A stretch of 18,112 nt of DNA from Alphaproteobacteria bacterium UBA1303 (GTDB taxonomy: Bacteria > Pseudomonadota > Alphaproteobacteria > Micropepsales > Micropepsaceae), in NCBI GenBank assembly GCA_002307315.1, contig DBTZ01000015.1:11095-29206 (forward strand), written 5' to 3'. Below are positions 14,080 through 18,112 of the stretch, piece after piece; position 1 is the stretch's first letter; the number at the start of each line of letters is the position of its first letter. The position numbers and the translations under genes were made by a program. The notes under the pieces were generated by a model, which was given only the letters and a program-made list of their open reading frames with translations, searched no databases and had not been told where the DNA came from.

Positions 14080-15066
14080 TCACCACCTTTGATGCACGTG
14101 CGGTTTGATCAGGCGGTCGTAGATTTCGCGCGCGGCCGACATCGTTTCGGCCGATAGGGCCGCAAGATCGGAGGCCGCCGCATTGCCCCTGGCCTGTTCG
14201 GCGTTGCGCGCGCCGGGAATGACCACCGTCACCGCCTCGTTCATCAAAATCCAGCGCAAGGCGAACTGCGCCAGGCTCGCGCCCGCGGGCACCAGCTTGT
14301 TCAATTCCTCCACCGCGGCAAACCCGACATCGAGCGGCACGCCGGCAAAGGTTTCGCCGACATCGAAGGCCTCGCCGTGGCGGTTGAAATTGCGGTGATC
14401 GTCGGCGGCGAAGGTGCTCGCCGCCGTGATCTTGCCGGTGAGCAGGCCGGATGCCAGCGGCACCCGCACGATAACGGCGACGTTTTTCCGCTTGGCCTCA
14501 CGGAAGAACAGATCGGCCGGGCGCTGGCGGAAGATGTTGTAGATGATCTGGATCGAGGCGACATTCGGATAGTCGATCGCCTTCAAGGCTTCCTCGACCT
14601 TCTCGACGCTGACGCCATAGGCCTTGATCTTGCCGGCCTGCACCAGTGCGTCCATCCCCGCCATCAGTTCGGGGCGGTACAGCGTTTCGGTCGGCGGGCA
14701 ATGCAGTTGCAGAAGATCGACGCAATCGACGGCCAAATTCTTCAAACTGCGGTCGAGGAAGGCTTCGATGTTGGCCTTGGTATAGCCGGCATCGACATGC
14801 GGATCGAGCCGCCGCCCCGCTTTGGTCGCCACCATCGGCCGCGCCCCGCCCCGCGCCTTCAGCACGTCGGCGATGATCTTTTCCGACCGGCCGTCGCCGT
14901 AGACGTCGGCGGTATCGATGAAGGAAACCCCGGCATCGAGCGCGGCATGCAGCGCCGCCTTGCCGTCCTCGGCGCTGACGTTGCCCCAGGCGCTGCCGAT
15001 CTGCCAGGCGCCGAAGCCGACGTCGGAAACGAGAAAGGGCAAACGGCCGAAGGGACGGGTTTTCAT
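14080..15066 (-). CDS. Aldo/keto reductase
   Basis: A 328-aa cytoplasmic NAD(P)H-dependent oxidoreductase of the aldo/keto reductase superfamily, (beta/alpha)8 barrel. The catalytic tetrad is complete: Asp51 and Tyr56 (DTADVYGDGRSE), Lys82 (ATKAG) and His122 (LLQLHCP). Cofactor-binding segments are present near the end (VTVVIPGARNAEQARGN). It resembles the general-stress/YhdN-like or 'predicted oxidoreductase' branch acting on small aldehydes or ketones; the substrate is not predictable. The ATG is preceded by GAGGTC, and a near-consensus promoter lies about 30 bases upstream. It is divergent from the secreted hydrolase gene. Confidence 0.95.
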   Translation of the reverse strand: MKTRPFGRLPFLVSDVGFGAWQIGSAWGNVSAEDGKAALHAALDAGVSFIDTADVYGDGRSEKIIADVLKARGGARPMVATKAGRRLDPHVDAGYTKANIEAFLDRSLKNLAVDCVDLLQLHCPPTETLYRPELMAGMDALVQAGKIKAYGVSVEKVEEALKAIDYPNVASIQIIYNIFRQRPADLFFREAKRKNVAVIVRVPLASGLLTGKITAASTFAADDHRNFNRHGEAFDVGETFAGVPLDVGFAAVEELNKLVPAGASLAQFALRWILMNEAVTVVIPGARNAEQARGNAAASDLAALSAETMSAAREIYDRLIKPHVHQRW

Positions 15067-15098
15067 GGCGGACCTCAGTCTGATAGGTATATCGACCG

Positions 15099-15127
15099 AT
15101 TATATCCGATGCGGCGCGGTCCGACAA
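15099..15127 (-). promoter_or_regulatory. Sigma70-like promoter for the aldo/keto reductase
   Basis: On the minus strand TTGTCG (15122-15127) and a perfect TATAAT (15099-15104) are 17 bp apart. Transcription would start near 15092, about 26 bases before the ATG. This is among the best promoter matches in the window. Confidence 0.65.
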
Positions 15128-15173
15128 ACCGCAAGGCCGCACCGGATGATCCGCCGCAGAAGGAAATCGAAGC

Positions 15174-16598
15174 ATGCCGGGAATGAAAGTCGTTCTTGCC
15201 GCGGCCATCTTGGCCGCAACCGCCGCCGCATTCGCCGCACCGCCGGATTTCGTCAAGCCGCGGGTAATCGTGGCATCCGACATCGGCAACGAGCCGGACG
15301 ATTCCGAATCCCTGGTGCGGCTGCTGCTCTACACCGATCAGGTCGACCTGCGCGGGCTGATCGCCTCGACCTCGACCTGGCAGCGCGAGACCGTCCATCC
15401 CGAGATGATGCTGGAGCGGATCGACGCCTACGCCAAGGTGCTGGCGAATTTGCGCATCCACGATCCGGCTTATCCCGACGCCGGCACCTTGCGCGCGCTG
15501 GTCAAACGCGGACAGCCCCATTACGGCATGAGCCATGTCGGCGACGGCTTCGACACCGAAGCCTCGAAGCTAATCATCGCCGAAGCGGACAAGCCCGATC
15601 CGCGCCCGTTGTGGGTGCTCAACTGGGGCGGCAGCGCCGATCTTGCCCAAGCGCTTTACACCGTGCGCAAAACCCGCACCCCCGAACAAGTAAAGGCCTT
15701 CGTCGCCAAGCTTCGGGTTTATTCGATCTCCGATCAGGACGACGCCGGTCCCTGGGCGCGGCAAAACTTCCCCGAGCTGTTCTGGATCGCCTCCATCCAC
15801 GCCTTCAGCCAATATGACAGCGCCGAATGGACCGGCATTTCCGGCGATGTGGGGGGCGATCCCAAGGCCGAGCACGTTAGCGGTCCCGACACCTCGCTGG
15901 TGACCAACGCCTGGCTCGACGCCCACATCCGCAAAGGCCCGCTGGGGGCGCTTTATCCGAACTGGATGTACATCATGGAGGGCGACACACCATCGTTCCT
16001 CCATCTGATTTCGCGGGGCTTGAACGATCCCGAGCATCCCGAATGGGGCGGCTGGGGCGGACGCTACGGCAAGGTGGCGCCGCAATACGGCCTATATTCC
16101 AATGCCACCGATACGGCGGTCGGTGCCGACGGCAGAACCTATCGTTCCAGCCAAGTGGCGATCTGGCGCTGGCGCAAGGCCTATCAGAACGACTTCGCCG
16201 CCCGCATCGGATGGACGCTGACATCCGGTTTTAAAGCGGCGAACCATGCGCCGCAAGCCGTGCTCAACGGCAAGGCGGGGTTCGCGCCGGTCGAAATATC
16301 CGCCAAGGTCGGCGACAAAATAACGCTTTCCGCCGCCGGTACCTGCGATCCCGACGGCCACCGGTTGACCTACAAATGGTGGTGGTATGCCGATGCCGGC
16401 ACCGGGCTAAACGATAATGCCAAACTGGAAATTCGGGGGACCGACGGTCCGGAAGCGTCCATTGTCATTCCAGCGACCGCCAACCCCATGCCGCACGAAC
16501 CGCGGGGAATGCGGCTGCATGTCATCCTCGAAGTCTGGGACGACGGCGCACCGGCGCTGGTTTCCTACCGGCGGGCGATTATTTCGGTTTCGCCGTAA
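15174..16598 (+). CDS. Secreted nucleoside-hydrolase-like protein (DUF1593, Sde182 type)
   Basis: A 474-aa exported protein. The signal peptide is about residues 1-21 (cleavage AFA-AP). The N-terminal domain starts with RVIVASDIGNEPDDSESLVR, a variant of the Asp-rich Ca-binding motif of nucleoside hydrolases (here Asp36, Glu40, Asp42, Asp43). Further family segments are GLIASTSTWQ, PLWVLNWGGSADLAQAL and YSISDQDDAG. The C-terminal about 100 residues (from VEISAKVGDKITLSA through WDDGAPALVSYRRAI) form an Ig-like beta domain, as in Sde182-type cellulose-associated proteins. The reaction is unknown; relatives are thought to act on glycans or nucleosides outside the cytoplasm. AAGGA lies 9 bases before the ATG at 15174. 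It is divergent from the aldo/keto reductase; 144 bp separate it from clpP. Confidence 0.88.
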   Translation: MPGMKVVLAAAILAATAAAFAAPPDFVKPRVIVASDIGNEPDDSESLVRLLLYTDQVDLRGLIASTSTWQRETVHPEMMLERIDAYAKVLANLRIHDPAYPDAGTLRALVKRGQPHYGMSHVGDGFDTEASKLIIAEADKPDPRPLWVLNWGGSADLAQALYTVRKTRTPEQVKAFVAKLRVYSISDQDDAGPWARQNFPELFWIASIHAFSQYDSAEWTGISGDVGGDPKAEHVSGPDTSLVTNAWLDAHIRKGPLGALYPNWMYIMEGDTPSFLHLISRGLNDPEHPEWGGWGGRYGKVAPQYGLYSNATDTAVGADGRTYRSSQVAIWRWRKAYQNDFAARIGWTLTSGFKAANHAPQAVLNGKAGFAPVEISAKVGDKITLSAAGTCDPDGHRLTYKWWWYADAGTGLNDNAKLEIRGTDGPEASIVIPATANPMPHEPRGMRLHVILEVWDDGAPALVSYRRAIISVSP

Positions 16599-16742
16599 CG
16601 CCGGGGCGCCGAACTGTCGCATTTTGGAACAATCGTTTCTGTTCGGGACTTTTACCCCCCGGCAAGGCTAAACCGGCTATATCCGGCGTTGACAGGATCG
16701 ATGGCGGCGAGCCACCCTTCCGACTCAAATCAGGGATCCCCG

Positions 16743-17372
16743 ATGAAAGACATCCACGACGTATACATGAACACGCTGGTGCCGATGGTGGTCGAGCAGA
16801 CCGCCCGTGGCGAGCGTGCCTACGATATCTATTCCCGCCTCCTCAAGGAGCGGATCATCTTCGTCACCGGTCCGATCGAGGATTACGGCGCCACCCTGAT
16901 TACCGCGCAATTGCTGTTTCTTGAGGCGGAAAACCCCAAGAAAGAGGTTGCCATGTACATCAATTCGCCGGGCGGCGTAGTCACCGCCGGTTTGGCAATC
17001 TACGACACCATGCAGTACATTCGCCCGCAGGTGCAGACCATGTGCATCGGTCAAGCGGCCTCGGCGGCCTCGCTGTTGTTGTGTGCCGGCGAAAAGGGCC
17101 AGCGTTATGCCCTGCCCAACGCAAGGTTATTGGTCCACCAGCCCTCGGCATCTTATTACGGACAAGCGACCGACATCGCCCGGCATGCCCAAGAGATTAT
17201 CAAATTGAAACGCCGGCTGAATGAAATTTACTCCGGCCATACCGGACAGCCGGTCGAAGCGATTGAAAAAGCGCTCGATCGCGACACATATATGACGGCG
17301 GAAGAGGCAAAAGCTTTTGGGTTAATCGATTCTGTACTGTCCAAACGGCCGGAACCTGCTGAAAATTCGTAA
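16743..17372 (+). CDS. clpP: ATP-dependent Clp protease proteolytic subunit ClpP
   Basis: A 209-aa cytoplasmic serine peptidase forming the tetradecameric barrel fed by ClpX/ClpA. The N-terminal YMNTLVPMVVEQTARGERAY is canonical for axial loops. The catalytic triad is intact: Ser107 in GQAASAAS, His132 in VHQPS, Asp181 in DRDTYMTAEEA, with the same 25/49 spacing as E. coli. Slightly unusual residues surround the active site: AASAAS where AASMGS/AASMGA is common, and HQPSASYYGQ where HQPSGGxQGQ or HQPLGGxQGQ is common. I chose the ATG at 16743, which matches the family N-terminus and has AGGGAT upstream; in-frame alternatives exist at 16701 and a TTG at 16689. clpX follows after 196 bp. No trigger-factor gene lies upstream, unlike many proteobacteria with tig-clpP-clpX. 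Confidence 0.96.
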   Translation: MKDIHDVYMNTLVPMVVEQTARGERAYDIYSRLLKERIIFVTGPIEDYGATLITAQLLFLEAENPKKEVAMYINSPGGVVTAGLAIYDTMQYIRPQVQTMCIGQAASAASLLLCAGEKGQRYALPNARLLVHQPSASYYGQATDIARHAQEIIKLKRRLNEIYSGHTGQPVEAIEKALDRDTYMTAEEAKAFGLIDSVLSKRPEPAENS

Positions 17373-17377
17373 TTTTC
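17361..17377. repeat. AT-rich inverted repeat over the clpP stop codon
   Basis: GAAAATT (17361-17367) and AATTTTC (17371-17377) form a perfect 7-bp inverted repeat with loop CGT, enclosing the TAA stop of clpP. The stem is weak and no real T-tract follows. It might tune read-through into clpX, but may be chance. Confidence 0.35.
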
Positions 17378-17568
17378 TCTATTCGACCCAAATTCCGGCA
17401 CCCTATCGGATTAAACAATTCTTGATCCCGATGGCGTTACCGTGCTCGAATACGGGGCGCAAAGTCGAGTGATTTGACTACAGTCCCGGGTTGGCGCGGG
17501 TGTTGCAGGATACCGGATCGGTGTCCATGCAAATTTAAGGGCGGGCCGGAAGCGGTCCGGGAATGCCG

Positions 17569-18112
17569 ATGAGTAACACGGGCGGCGAGTCCAAGAACAC
17601 GCTGTACTGCTCCTTTTGCGGGAAGAGCCAGCACGAGGTTCGCAAACTGATTGCGGGCCCGACGGTCTTCATCTGCGACGAATGCGTCGAGCTATGCATG
17701 GAGATCATCCGGGAGGAGAACAAGACCTCCTTCCAGAAGCGCGAGGGCGTGCCGAGCCCGCAGGAAATCTGCAAGGTGCTCGACGATTACGTCATCGGTC
17801 AGCAGCACGCCAAGAAGGTGCTCTCGGTCGCGGTGCACAATCACTACAAGCGCATCAACGCCTCGGGCAAGAACGCCGAGGTCGAGTTGGCGAAATCCAA
17901 CATTCTGCTTTTGGGCCCCACCGGCTGCGGCAAGACGCTGCTGGCCCAGACGCTGGCGCGCATCCTCGACGTGCCCTTCACCATGGCCGACGCCACCACG
18001 TTGACCGAAGCCGGTTACGTGGGCGAAGACGTCGAGAACATCATTCTCAAGCTGCTGCAGAACGCCGACTACAACGTCGAGCGGGCGCAGCGCGGCATCG
18101 TCTACATCGACG
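17569..18112 (+). CDS. clpX: ClpX unfoldase, 3'-truncated by window edge
   Basis: The first 181 residues of the AAA+ unfoldase that delivers substrates to ClpP. The N-terminal C4 zinc domain is complete: Cys14-x2-Cys17-x18-Cys36-x2-Cys39 (LYCSFCGKS and VFICDECVELC). Then LDDYVIGQQHAKKVLSVAVHNHYKR leads to Walker A GPTGCGKT (116-123) and the pore-loop motif GYVGED (149-154). The window ends inside Walker B (GIVYID). The start at 17569 matches the usual ClpX N-terminus (MS..GG.SKNTLYCSFCGK) and has GGGA about six bases upstream; an in-frame ATG at 17563 is possible. Transcription may come from clpP or from the 196-bp gap, where I could not define a promoter. Nothing departs from a normal ClpX. 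Confidence 0.97.
   Translation, partial: MSNTGGESKNTLYCSFCGKSQHEVRKLIAGPTVFICDECVELCMEIIREENKTSFQKREGVPSPQEICKVLDDYVIGQQHAKKVLSVAVHNHYKRINASGKNAEVELAKSNILLLGPTGCGKTLLAQTLARILDVPFTMADATTLTEAGYVGEDVENIILKLLQNADYNVERAQRGIVYID

Noticed and set aside
17373..17568. Search for a tRNA, small RNA or clear promoter between clpP and clpX
   Set aside because: No cloverleaf, no T-tract hairpin and no well-spaced promoter hexamers could be supported by eye.

Overview
The window reads as a GC-rich alphaproteobacterial chromosome, most likely Rhodospirillales-like. This rests on the ClpP/ClpX sequence style, the Rrf2 regulator with a C-x8-C-x2-C-x5-C cluster, dense ATGA-overlapped operons, and intergenic palindromic repeats of a kind I associate with alphaproteobacteria. 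The taxon is inferred from style, not from a marker gene.

Region 1 (1-2622): the 3' part of an OmpR-type response regulator is coupled to its sensor histidine kinase. The kinase is convergent, with only 5 bp between stop codons, with a ClpP-family gene on the minus strand. In that ClpP paralogue the position of the catalytic Asp holds Asn.

Region 2 (2700-9474): a sulfate-uptake block. A divergent intergenic region carries good sigma70-like promoters for the ClpP paralogue and for an Rrf2-family cysteine-containing regulator. Next come an outer-membrane porin of the OprO/OprP type, a modular palindromic repeat, a strong intrinsic terminator, and a tight operon sbp-cysT-cysW-cysA-HAD phosphatase. 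Porin, periplasmic binding protein, two permeases and ATPase would together move sulfate from outside to cytoplasm. The Rrf2 protein is a plausible sulfur-responsive regulator (inference). A 14-bp tandem repeat lies between cysW and cysA, and each unit carries a ribosome-binding-site-like GAAAGG.

Region 3 (9701-14063): an accessory region. A minus-strand pair consists of an AbiEii-like nucleotidyltransferase and an overlapping 96-aa protein. Divergent from it is a KAP-family P-loop NTPase. A 463-bp repeat-rich gap follows, then a two-TM protein of unknown family overlapped by a 78-aa protein. Base composition is visibly more AT-rich in much of the NTPase gene. The content resembles a defence or mobile-gene neighbourhood, but function is not shown by sequence alone.

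Region 4 (14080-18112): an aldo/keto reductase with a near-consensus promoter is divergent from a secreted nucleoside-hydrolase-like (DUF1593/Sde182-type) protein. These are followed by canonical clpP with an intact Ser-His-Asp triad and the 5' part of clpX, which runs off the window. No tRNA, rRNA, CRISPR array or transposase was seen.
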